Both the position numbers and the translations under genes were made by a program. The notes below the pieces were generated by a model. That model ran no database searches. It worked only from the letters and a program-made list of their open reading frames with translations, and was not told the DNA's origin. Shown here piece after piece: positions 15,204 to 22,081 of a stretch of 24,570 nt of DNA (positions within the stretch are counted from its first letter, which is position 1; every line of letters starts with the position of its first letter). The stretch comes from a candidate division BRC1 bacterium ADurb.BinA292 (GTDB lineage Bacteria; Sumerlaeota; Sumerlaeia; MVZB01): the NCBI GenBank assembly GCA_002068205.1, contig MVZB01000015.1, forward strand, positions 1 to 24,570, read 5' to 3'.

Positions 15204-16667
15204 ATGAGCCTCAAAGTTGAACTCACCGTCGAAAAGACCGATCTGGCCTTTGACGAAAACACCCGCTTCGAGGTCACGATCACCAATGTCGGCCGCGAAT
15301 CGGTCATGACGATGAATCCGGCCGACTGCTGGACGCTCCCCGCCCTCCGCGTGGTCAGCATCGAACAGGGGCTGGACCGGATTTACCGGCGCGATCCCAA
15401 CCTTTTCATCGAGGAGGTCCCCTCGCCGCTCCTGCCCGGCCAGTCGCTTTCGGGCACCCATCGTCTGCTGACGTTCGTCAAGTTCCAGGAGCCGGGCGAG
15501 TATGAGATCTCGGCGCTGTGGGAGTGGAACGGCAAAGTCGGGCGTGCCTTTTCCGAACCGGTTCACGTCACGATCCGCGCGATGCGGCCCCGGCACCCCC
15601 ACACGGTCAGCATGTCGGGCGGGCCGGCCGCGATCTTCAACTCCGTCTGGGTCAACGTCGCCACCCCGCCCGGCAGTCTCACCCGTTCGCGTTATGACTT
15701 GATCAACAAGCCCAAGACCGTCCATCTGCAGTCGCTGGGCCAGATCGGCCCGTCGGCCGAGCCCGTCCTTTCGGTCCCGATCAATGGCGGCGCTTCGGAT
15801 CGCCAGTGGATCGCCTGGTTCGAGGGGGATGAGCTGCGTTTCGGCCGGGTGGACGATCTGACCGAGCAGCTCGACATCAAGACGCTCCCGCTCAGTCCGG
15901 TCCCCAAACAGATCGTTCCGCCGCTCAACCACCAGCCGGGCGTCGCCGGGCTCGAAGGGCGCTTCTTCCTGTGGCAGGGCAACGTCGAAGGGGATATCTC
16001 GCGCTTTCAGGCGGTGCATCTGACGACCCGGGGCGACGCCGAACCGGGCGCCAACGTGATGCTCGGCCGGCTTCGCCCCCGCTGGATGGAAGCGGCGTTC
16101 CCCAGCAACGGGTCGGCGCAGATTTATTTCGTACTCCCGACGCAAGGGGAGAATTTCCTCCTGCAGGCGGTCGATTGGTCGGCCGATGGCGAGCCCTCCG
16201 AAGTGAAGAAGCTGGCGCAGTTCGATGGCGAATTCCACGGCGGCGCCACCGCCCTGGCCGCCGACGACACGCTCCACGGGACCCTCCTGGTACTCGAACC
16301 GGGCCCCGAGGCCGCGCGCGAGCTGGGCCTGTATTGCTGGAAGCGCAGCGCCGCCGGCCAGTTCGAGGCAAGCGACATCCTGCTGGTGCCGCGCGAACCG
16401 ATGCAGAAGGTCGACCGCGCCGTCGTCGGCGTCTCCTCCAAGGGCGATCCCGCCCTGCTCATCCGGTTTCAGGGGAGCGACTGGCAATTCTACGACGAGC
16501 AGCACGGCCTCGTCCCGCTGCCGGCCGAGATCGCGCAAAATGATCTCCCGCTGGAACTCCTGTTCCTCATCTCGGGCACCCCGGTCATCAAGTATGCCGT
16601 GGAAAACAAGGGGTTCTACTACCTGAGCGCGGCGGGCATCCCCGTGGAAACCCCGGCTCATGGCTGA
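15204..16667 (+). CDS. Beta-rich protein of unknown function in the T6SS cargo operon (possible immunity or adaptor)
   Basis: 487 aa, not recognised. It has no signal peptide or membrane segment. The first 130 residues read as an Ig-like/CARDB-type beta-sandwich (LTVEKTDLAFDENTRFEV, TNVGRESV, EPGEYEISALWEW). The remaining part is a series of short strands with alternating hydrophobics and Gly/Asp turns, compatible with a beta-propeller (QWIAWFEGDELRFGRVDD, AQIYFVLPTQGENF, FLISGTPVIKYAVENKGF). It begins 19 bases after the metalloprotease-like gene with CGGAG ahead, so the two are surely co-expressed. Position directly after a suspected toxin is where immunity genes usually sit, but a cytoplasmic protein would not protect a periplasmic target, so chaperone, inhibitor or adaptor roles are equally possible. 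Confidence 0.6.
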   Translation: MSLKVELTVEKTDLAFDENTRFEVTITNVGRESVMTMNPADCWTLPALRVVSIEQGLDRIYRRDPNLFIEEVPSPLLPGQSLSGTHRLLTFVKFQEPGEYEISALWEWNGKVGRAFSEPVHVTIRAMRPRHPHTVSMSGGPAAIFNSVWVNVATPPGSLTRSRYDLINKPKTVHLQSLGQIGPSAEPVLSVPINGGASDRQWIAWFEGDELRFGRVDDLTEQLDIKTLPLSPVPKQIVPPLNHQPGVAGLEGRFFLWQGNVEGDISRFQAVHLTTRGDAEPGANVMLGRLRPRWMEAAFPSNGSAQIYFVLPTQGENFLLQAVDWSADGEPSEVKKLAQFDGEFHGGATALAADDTLHGTLLVLEPGPEAARELGLYCWKRSAAGQFEASDILLVPREPMQKVDRAVVGVSSKGDPALLIRFQGSDWQFYDEQHGLVPLPAEIAQNDLPLELLFLISGTPVIKYAVENKGFYYLSAAGIPVETPAHG

Positions 16668-16694
16668 GGACCCGATGCACGCGGGCCGGCCGCG

Positions 16695-17465
16695 ATGACC
16701 GAAACCGGAACCCAGGGCGCCCCATCCCCGCCGCGTCTGCTCGAGTTCGATCTGAGCACGCCCGACGGCAACCTGCGCGGCATGCTCGCCATCCCGCCCG
16801 GGCCGATGCGCCTGGCCGAGCTGGCGCGCAGCACGCTGCCGCTGGTGGACCGCCTGGTCGAGCTGGCCACCCGCCGCGAGCAGCGCGCGGGGCGCGTGAT
16901 CTCGTGCGGGCCCGGCTGCGGCGCCTGCTGCCGGCAACTGGCCCCCGTCTCGCCCCCCGAAGCCTACATGCTGGCCGACCTGCTGATGCACGTCCCCGCC
17001 GAGCGGCAGGGGCGCTACCTGGAGCGGTTTGAGGCGGCCGCCTCGCGGCTGGAGGCCGAGGGGCTGAGCGAAGCCCTGCTGCGCACGCCGGAATCGGATG
17101 AAGCCGCGCGCGCCCTGGCCGCGCGCTATTTCCTGCTGGGGATTCCCTGCCCGTTCCTGGAGGAGGAGAGCTGCTCGGTGCATGGCGGGCGCCCGTCGGT
17201 CTGCCGCGAGTATCTCGTCACCTCGCCCGCCGCCGATTGCGCCGATCCGGCCGCCAACCCGATCCGCCGGGTCGGCGTTTCGGTCCGCCTTTCCGAAGCT
17301 CTGGCCCGGCTGCACGCCGAGCTCTTCGGCGGCGAACCGCAGCTCGTCCCCCTCTCGCTGGCCATCAGCTTCGCGCTGGAGCATATCCCGGAGGGGCGTC
17401 ACGCCTGGGACGGCGTCGCCCTGACCCGCCGGCTGCTCGCCTTGATGAGCGGCGCCCAAGCGTAA
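16695..17465 (+). CDS. YkgJ-family cysteine-cluster protein
   Basis: 256 aa. The core motif CGPGCGACC (71-79; C-x3-C-x2-C-C) followed by C152, C160, C170 and C182 is the YkgJ/UPF0153 pattern thought to bind an Fe-S or zinc cluster; FLEEESCSVHGGRPSVCREY is very typical of the family. The N-terminal 60 residues precede the cluster and include a helical stretch. The family's biochemical role is unsettled; some members are linked to metal-dependent modification or redox chemistry. It starts 27 bases after the beta-rich protein and ends the plus-strand T6SS series, so it may help mature or load the metal of the protease-like protein, or be a passenger. The family call is firm; the role in this operon is open. 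Confidence 0.88.
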   Translation: MTETGTQGAPSPPRLLEFDLSTPDGNLRGMLAIPPGPMRLAELARSTLPLVDRLVELATRREQRAGRVISCGPGCGACCRQLAPVSPPEAYMLADLLMHVPAERQGRYLERFEAAASRLEAEGLSEALLRTPESDEAARALAARYFLLGIPCPFLEEESCSVHGGRPSVCREYLVTSPAADCADPAANPIRRVGVSVRLSEALARLHAELFGGEPQLVPLSLAISFALEHIPEGRHAWDGVALTRRLLALMSGAQA

Positions 17466-17837
17466 GCGGATCCCATCGCCCGTTCGCAACGGCGACCGGC
17501 GGCCCGCTCCAAGCCCCCCGCACTACCACAGAATCATTGATCGTCTCTCCTTCTTTGAGTCCCGGCGATTTCGCGTTTCTGCATAATTTCGGTCGGTTCC
17601 CCTCGGTGGGCGATTCCGCCGCGCCAGGTCAATTAGCGTTAAACCCCCGCCGCGCCCGGTCCGATGAGATTACAGACGGACCGCCCAGCCGGAGGAACCG
17701 GCGACCGGGGCGGCCCTTCGGCCGATACGAAGTCGGCCGGCGATGCGCTAAAGCTTCGGACCTTTTTGACCGTAGAGTACTGGGAAAGGCTGCCGTTGCA
17801 TAGCGCATCAGCGCGTGGACCAGGAAGGTTGCGAACC
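17466..17837. other. Intergenic region upstream of csrA
   Basis: 372 bases. An imperfect stem shortly after the YkgJ stop (CGCC-GTT with AACGGCG near 17477-17494, one bulge) could end the upstream operon. Two weak sigma-28-like promoter candidates are listed separately. No gene is supported. Confidence 0.5.
17640..17667 (+). promoter_or_regulatory. Possible sigma-28 (FliA)-like promoter upstream of csrA-fliW
   Basis: TAAA at 17640-17643 and TCCGATGA at 17660-17667 (6 of 8 to GCCGATAA) are separated by 16 bases, against the usual 15. A second, poorer candidate is CTAAAG (17748-17753), with GACCGTAGA 15 bases after its TAAA. FliW and CsrA are flagellar-checkpoint genes, so FliA control would make sense, but both matches are imperfect. 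Confidence 0.3.
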
Positions 17838-18122
17838 ATGCTGATACTGACAAGGAAGTCGGGCGAGGGGATTCGGATCGGTGACTCGATCACCCTGAAG
17901 ATCCTCGAAATTCGCGGCAACCAGGTGCGCGTGGGCGTCGACGCGCCGCGCAACATCAGTGTGCACCGCGAGGAAATCTACGATCTGATCCGCGAGCAGA
18001 ACGCGCTGGCGGCGCTCTCCAGCCCCGACAGCTCCGAGGTGCTCACCTCCATCTGGCGCGATCAGCAAAGCCTGACACAGCGTCCGCGCAATCTGTCCCA
18101 CAATGGCAACGGGAAGGCGTAA
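17838..18122 (+). CDS. csrA: Carbon storage regulator CsrA, translational regulator
   Basis: 94 aa from ATG 17838, with AGGAAGG about 9 bases upstream. CsrA dimers bind GGA motifs in mRNA leaders and usually block ribosome access. The first 50 residues are textbook CsrA: MLILTRKSGEGIRIGD, GNQVRVGV and SVHREEIY, with the RNA-contacting Leu4 and Arg44 present. The protein is longer than the roughly 61-aa enteric form; the extra C-terminus resembles longer CsrA proteins that are antagonised by FliW through their C-terminal helix. The next gene is fliW, 2 bases on, so the pair is translationally linked. Its own Shine-Dalgarno lies in ACCAGGAAGG, a partial CsrA-site match, so autoregulation is possible. 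This call is near certain. Confidence 0.97.
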   Translation: MLILTRKSGEGIRIGDSITLKILEIRGNQVRVGVDAPRNISVHREEIYDLIREQNALAALSSPDSSEVLTSIWRDQQSLTQRPRNLSHNGNGKA

Positions 18123-18124
18123 CC

Positions 18125-18595
18125 ATGCGATTCCACACCACGCGCTTCGGTGAAATCGAGTTTCCCGAAGAGGTCGTCATGACCTTTCCGGAGGGGATTC
18201 TGGGCTTCCCCGACGAGCAGCGCTACATCCTGCTCGAACACGACACCGACGGCAGCCCGTTCAAGTGGCTCCAGTCGGTGGAAAATCCGGCGCTCGCCTT
18301 CATCATCGTCGATCCGCTGTTCATCGATGCCGGGTATCATCTCGAAATCGACCTGGACACCGCCCGGATGATCGGCACCGACGCCGTCGAGGGCTGCGCG
18401 ATCATGAGCATCGTCAATGTGCCGCACGACGCGCCGATCCGGATGACGGCGAACCTGAAGGCGCCGCTGATCGTCAACGTCGAGAACCGGCACGGGCGCC
18501 AGATCGTCCTGGGCAACAACGCCTACAGCCTGAGCACGCCGATTTTCCAGCATCTTGTTGAGGCCGAGCCGCTGCCGGCGGCGGCGGTTTCGTGA
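18125..18595 (+). CDS. fliW: Flagellar assembly factor FliW, CsrA antagonist
   Basis: 156 aa, normal for the family. FliW is a small beta-barrel protein that binds CsrA allosterically and, in Bacillus and Campylobacter, is itself titrated by flagellin, so that flagellin translation follows export. Family marks visible are FPEGILGFPDEQRYIL near the N-terminus, NPALAFIIVDPLFI, and NLKAPLIVNVENRHGRQIVL toward the end. The start codon lies 2 bases after the csrA stop, with GGGAAGG overlapping the end of csrA as its ribosome binding site. No flagellin or hook gene lies in the window; the nearest filament-type genes are the two prepilins downstream. Confidence 0.96.
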   Translation: MRFHTTRFGEIEFPEEVVMTFPEGILGFPDEQRYILLEHDTDGSPFKWLQSVENPALAFIIVDPLFIDAGYHLEIDLDTARMIGTDAVEGCAIMSIVNVPHDAPIRMTANLKAPLIVNVENRHGRQIVLGNNAYSLSTPIFQHLVEAEPLPAAAVS

Positions 18596-18603
18596 AAGGC
18601 GCG

Positions 18604-18654
18604 ATGGGTAAGCTGATTCCCGTCGCCGCGGGTAACGGGTTACCCATTACCCGC
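18604..18654. repeat. Four-arm GGGTAA/TTACCC palindromic element after fliW
   Basis: Four arms in order: A ATGGGTAA (18604-18611), B GCGGGTAA (18628-18635), C TTACCCAT (18640-18647) and D TTACCCGC (18647-18654). A is the exact complement of C, and B of D, which is an interlocked (pseudoknot) order. B:C and A:D can instead pair over the 6-bp core in a nested hairpin. It begins 8 bases after the fliW stop and may end or stabilise that transcript, or switch between two folds. Confidence 0.5.
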
Positions 18655-18794
18655 CCGCGCGGAGGCTGCAACGAGTGAACGGCACGACGGCGGCGACCGC
18701 GGGAACGGCGACGAAACGGGAAAAACCTTGGAAATACAATGAAATCAGGCAATTTTTTCGGAGGGGCAGTAAATCTCATTAGAATTTGGAAGAT

Positions 18795-18811
18795 GTGGCA
18801 CCGCGGTTGCT
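18795..18811 (+). promoter_or_regulatory. Sigma-54 (RpoN) promoter of the first prepilin gene
   Basis: TGGCAC at 18796-18801, five bases, then TTGCT at 18807-18811. This matches the -24/-12 consensus (TGGCAC-N5-TTGCW) with the invariant GG and GC at the right spacing. The start of transcription would be near 18822, giving a leader of about 68 bases to the prepilin ATG. An AT-rich stretch just upstream (about 18720-18790) could carry activator sites. Control of major pilin genes by RpoN with a PilR-type activator is known in Pseudomonas and others. Confidence 0.75.
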
Positions 18812-18873
18812 GACAGCGGAAGGCAGAGCGGTGGAGCTGACGAGACCCCGAGATCCAGTGGGCTCGACAAATA

Positions 18874-18883
18874 ACACGGAGGT
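18874..18883 (+). promoter_or_regulatory. CsrA-consensus binding site over the prepilin ribosome binding site
   Basis: ACACGGAGGT fits every defined position of the ACANGGANGT CsrA consensus and contains the Shine-Dalgarno GGAGG, 7 bases before the ATG. Further GGA triplets in the predicted leader lie at 18833 and 18884, and CsrA normally bridges two such sites. CsrA binding here would block translation of the prepilin. Confidence 0.5.
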
Positions 18884-18889
18884 GGAGAC

Positions 18890-19255
18890 ATGAAGTTTTT
18901 CCGCAAGACCAGCAAGGGTTTCACCCTGGTTGAAATCATGATCGTCGTGGCGATCATCGGCATCCTGATCGCGATCGCGGTCCCCGGCTTTGTTCGCGCC
19001 AGAACCCAGTCGCGTAACCGTGCCTGCCAGGAAAACCTGACGAAAATCGACGGCGCGAAGGAACAGCACGCGCTGGAGAACGATCTGGCGCCCGGCGCCG
19101 CCGTCGCGATGAGCGACCTGGTCACGGGCGATCCGACGACCAGCTACCTGAAGGTCGAGCCGGAGTGCCCCGAGAGCGGCACCTACACCGTCGGCGCGGT
19201 CGGCACCGACCCGACCTGCAGCGTTGGCGGCGACCACGCGCTCGACGCCATCTGA
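18890..19255 (+). CDS. Type IV pilin / pseudopilin-like prepilin, first of a tandem pair
   Basis: 121 aa. The class III leader is MKFFRKTSKG with cleavage before Phe11, followed by FTLVEIMIVVAIIGILIAIA, the hydrophobic N-terminal helix with Glu at mature position 5. The globular part is very short, with Cys at 46, 93 and 110. The segment RACQENLTKIDGAKEQHALEN is typical of small pilin-like proteins common in PVC-like and related uncultured bacteria. The product would be processed by a PilD-type peptidase and assembled into a pilus or type II secretion pseudopilus; assembly genes are not in the window. It has its own sigma-54 promoter, a CsrA-like site at the ribosome binding site, and a strong terminator downstream, so it is probably a highly expressed major subunit. 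Confidence 0.92.
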   Translation: MKFFRKTSKGFTLVEIMIVVAIIGILIAIAVPGFVRARTQSRNRACQENLTKIDGAKEQHALENDLAPGAAVAMSDLVTGDPTTSYLKVEPECPESGTYTVGAVGTDPTCSVGGDHALDAI

Positions 19256-19313
19256 TCCGGCCCCTGAACGCCGAATCAACCGATGGACGCCTCTCCAAGC
19301 AGCTAGGCTGATG

Positions 19314-19359
19314 AAGGGCGATAGGGGCCACGGCCCGGCAACTATCGCCCTTCTCTTTT
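19314..19359 (+). terminator. Rho-independent terminator after the first prepilin gene
   Basis: AAGGGCGATAG (19314-19324) and CTATCGCCCTT (19342-19352) form a perfect 11-bp stem. The loop itself can fold through GGGCC/GGCCC, and the T-rich CTCTTTT follows at once. It lies 59 bases after the first prepilin stop and separates the two prepilin transcripts or limits read-through into the second. Confidence 0.9.
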
Positions 19360-19412
19360 CCCGCAACCTGATTTTGCGCCGGCCGCGGCGGCCGCCGCCA
19401 ACCCCGCCCGCG

Positions 19413-19431
19413 CGGGTCGGCGCCCGACCCG
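19413..19431 (+). repeat. Perfect 8-bp hairpin in the leader of the second prepilin gene
   Basis: CGGGTCGG (19413-19420), loop CGC, CCGACCCG (19424-19431), ending about 31 bases before the favoured start at 19463. It may stabilise or restrict translation of this mRNA. No function is known. Confidence 0.4.
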
Positions 19432-19462
19432 GTCGAACCCCGCCAACATGAGGGATACGACG

Positions 19463-19861
19463 ATGGCCAGCCAGCCGCACGCCCGCAGTCATCGACGATG
19501 CATCCGCTTCGGGCGGAGCGCGATCGCCGGCTTCACGCTGATCGAAATCATGATCGTCGTGGCGATCCTCGCGGTGATCCTCGCCATCGCCGGCCCGACC
19601 TGGATCCGGCAGCGCGGTCTGTCGCAGCAGCGCGTCTGTCAGGAGAATCTTCAGAAAATCGAGGGCGCCAAGGAAGTCTGGGCGCTCGACTTCAAGCAAC
19701 CCCCCGACGCCGTCCCCGGCTGGGATGATCTGGTCCAACCCGACGGCTCCGGCTACCTCAAGAGCGAACCGAGCTGCCCCAGCAGCGGCGTCTACACGAT
19801 CGGCGCCGTTTCCGACGACACGACCTGCTCGGTCAACGAACCATTCGACCACAACGAATAG
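19463..19861 (+). CDS. Type IV pilin / pseudopilin-like prepilin, second of a tandem pair
   Basis: 132 aa from ATG 19463, chosen because GAGGGA lies 7 bases upstream; the in-frame ATG at 19448 has no ribosome binding site. The cleavage site AG|FTLIEIMIVV falls after residue 23, so the leader is unusually long and basic (about 23 residues, with many His and Arg). The mature part is a clear paralog of the preceding prepilin: RVCQENLQKIEGAKEVWALDF, YLKSEPSCPSSGVYTIGAV and DTTCSV, with the three Cys (59, 105, 122) at matching places. The duplicated copy diverges in the linker and C-terminal tail. It lies past a strong terminator, so it is probably expressed less than, or separately from, the first copy; a minor pilin role is plausible. 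Confidence 0.9.
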   Translation: MASQPHARSHRRCIRFGRSAIAGFTLIEIMIVVAILAVILAIAGPTWIRQRGLSQQRVCQENLQKIEGAKEVWALDFKQPPDAVPGWDDLVQPDGSGYLKSEPSCPSSGVYTIGAVSDDTTCSVNEPFDHNE

Positions 19862-20092
19862 CGGCGCGTCCCTCTCCTGCAGCGCTCGTCATTCCCAAAT
19901 TCAGGACGGCTCCGGTCACCCTTTCCAGGGGTTTGATACATCGGGGACGGCTACGCAGGGTTCCAGTCTGCGGCCGTCGGCCTGCGCTTTATTCCGGTCG
20001 TCCGCTCCGCGGTCTGGACCGGCCAATAAGTTCAAACCGCCTGCACTGAACTGGAAGCCTCAAGCAGCTTGCGATTTGGTGAATGACAAGCC

Positions 20093-22081
20093 CTACAGCG
20101 CCGCGTCGGCCGGCGCCGGCAGGCTGACCGCCGGCAGCAAGACCGGCTCGCGGTCGCGCCGGGGCGGGTTGTCGCGCAGCTCAACCAGCGAAGAGACCAA
20201 CTCGGCCTGCACTTCGGGGCGATACAGATTGCCCAGGTGCCCGCCCCCCTCGAACACCGTCAGCCGGCCGCCCAGCACCGAGCGCAGCCACGGGATGTCC
20301 TCCCGATCGATGATGAAGTCATCCTCATTCAGGTAGACCCGCACGTCCTCGTCGCCGGCGAGCGAATCCTCGATCCAGCGCAGGTTGGAGCGGCTGACCA
20401 GCTCGTCGGCCGTCGCCGCCAGTTCGTTGTGCGACAGATAGTACGGCACGACGAACCGGTCGACGTATTCCAGATAGGAAAACTGCGAGATCTCGTCATA
20501 GACGGCCTGGCGCGCGACCGTGTCGAGCGGCGTGGCGAGGACCCCCATGTTGTTGCGCCGCTGGCTGGTGTAGATGATGTCGCGCAGGATCAGGCGGAAA
20601 TTCAGACCAATCAGGTATTGCGATTCGATCGCATCGAACGGCAGGTCGGTCTTCGGCGTCAGGTCCATCTCAGTCAACTGGACGGCCTTAAACAGCGTGT
20701 TCTGGATGCGCGCCGCGCGTTCGGCCTCGGGCCATTGCAGTGGCGCGTTGTAGTATTCGTCCAGCTTGCGCATCGAATAGAACAGGTCGATCGGCGGATT
20801 GACGGCCACGAACCGGTCGATCGGCACGAGCCCGCCGCGGCGCTCGTTTTCGAAGGCGGACAGATACAGCGAGTGCAGCGCGCCGAGCGAGAGTCCCATC
20901 ACGCCGATGGCGGTGATGTTCGCCCCATGGCGCTGCTGGAGGTCCTGATGGATCGCGTCGATCGCGCGATAGACATCCATCGCGTCGACCGGCGTGTAGC
21001 CCGGCACGCTGACGGTGGCGGCGTGCTCCATGAACTCCCAGTTCATCGCGCTGCTGAGCGTGACGGCTGACAGCCCGTGCGTGTAGGCGATTTCGGCGAA
21101 CGCCATGGCCGATTCCGAAAGGCGGTGATTGCCGACGCCGCCCATGATGAAGATCAGCGGGGCGGGGGTCGGCTGCAGCCAATAGGAATAGGGAAGTTCG
21201 CGGCCGGTGGAAGGGATTTTCACCTGGGCGGTGGCGCCGGCGTCGGGAAACCGCGGATCGCGCACGTCGAGGAAGATCGCCTGCAGCGTCGGCGAGGGCT
21301 CGATCTCCGTCTCAAGCGGGCGATAATCGAGCACTTCGCGTTTGCGGGCGAGCGCCGCGAAGTCGCGCGTGAGGATGTAGGGATCCATTTCGGTCTGCAT
21401 CAGGCGCAGGTAGGTCGGCAGCGAAAAGCTGAGCGTGTTGACCATCAGGAACTGACCCAGGCCCGGGGCCCAGGAGGCGGGATTCAGCACGGCGTCGAAC
21501 GGCCAGGCGAGCGTATCGCGCCCGCTGCTCGGCCCGAGGAACGGCAGGACGAAGTAGAAGCCGGGGCCGGAACCCCACTTGCCGAACGTCTGGCCGAAAT
21601 CCTCGTCATAGGGCCGCAGGCCGAGCTTGGAGCCGGCGGGATCAAAAAACCCGAGCAGGCCGACCGTCGTGTTGACCAGAAAGCGGGCGGTCTCCACGCC
21701 GGCGCCCTTGAACTTGCCCTGCAGCAGCGTCGTCACCAGGCGCAGCGGGTAGGCCAGGTTGTGGCCGAATTTGCGGATGCTGAGACGGACCTGCAACGGT
21801 GCGATCGCGCGATACCCCTTCGTCACCGGACGCATCACCCACATGGCGAACCAGTTGTTGAACGAAAAGATCGCCCGGTTGTAGCCCTCGACCGGATCGT
21901 TGATCACTTCGATCATCGGGACTTCGCGGGTCAGGTCGGGCGGCGTGACGTAGCCCAGGTTGTTCTCGGGGTTGTCGGCGTCCTCGATCATCGGCTCGGC
22001 CGGGCCGAGTACGGGGAGAGCCGTCAGCACGCCAACCAGCAGGAGCAACGCGGGTATGCGCGAGGTGGGCAGGTATTTCAC
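20093..22081 (-). CDS. MlaA (VacJ)-domain protein fused to an alpha/beta-hydrolase domain
   Basis: 662 aa from GTG 22081, chosen because GGAG lies 7 bases upstream and a signal-peptide-like ALLLLVGVLTALPVLG follows; a longer frame reaches 22159 without a good start. Residues about 60-240 are MlaA: DPVEGYNRAIFSFN, TRFLVN-type helix near 131-138, GLLGFFDPA, EDFGQTFGKWG, GPGFYFVLPFLGPS and DTLAWPFDAVLNP. MlaA removes mislocalised phospholipids from the outer membrane outer leaflet. It is usually a lipoprotein of about 250 aa, but no lipobox Cys is seen here. Residues about 285-635 are an alpha/beta hydrolase with nucleophile elbow GLSLG (Ser398), GGVGNHR near 314-320, an acidic NEDDF near 585-589 and GGGHLGN with His615, a plausible Ser-Asp-His triad. 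It is adjacent to a MOSC gene on the same strand. Confidence 0.9.
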   Translation of the reverse strand: MKYLPTSRIPALLLLVGVLTALPVLGPAEPMIEDADNPENNLGYVTPPDLTREVPMIEVINDPVEGYNRAIFSFNNWFAMWVMRPVTKGYRAIAPLQVRLSIRKFGHNLAYPLRLVTTLLQGKFKGAGVETARFLVNTTVGLLGFFDPAGSKLGLRPYDEDFGQTFGKWGSGPGFYFVLPFLGPSSGRDTLAWPFDAVLNPASWAPGLGQFLMVNTLSFSLPTYLRLMQTEMDPYILTRDFAALARKREVLDYRPLETEIEPSPTLQAIFLDVRDPRFPDAGATAQVKIPSTGRELPYSYWLQPTPAPLIFIMGGVGNHRLSESAMAFAEIAYTHGLSAVTLSSAMNWEFMEHAATVSVPGYTPVDAMDVYRAIDAIHQDLQQRHGANITAIGVMGLSLGALHSLYLSAFENERRGGLVPIDRFVAVNPPIDLFYSMRKLDEYYNAPLQWPEAERAARIQNTLFKAVQLTEMDLTPKTDLPFDAIESQYLIGLNFRLILRDIIYTSQRRNNMGVLATPLDTVARQAVYDEISQFSYLEYVDRFVVPYYLSHNELAATADELVSRSNLRWIEDSLAGDEDVRVYLNEDDFIIDREDIPWLRSVLGGRLTVFEGGGHLGNLYRPEVQAELVSSLVELRDNPPRRDREPVLLPAVSLPAPADAAL

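Noticed and set aside
14829..17489. 886-codon minus-strand frame opposite three plus genes
   Set aside because: Low-complexity composition, no domain, and it spans three well-supported genes on the other strand.
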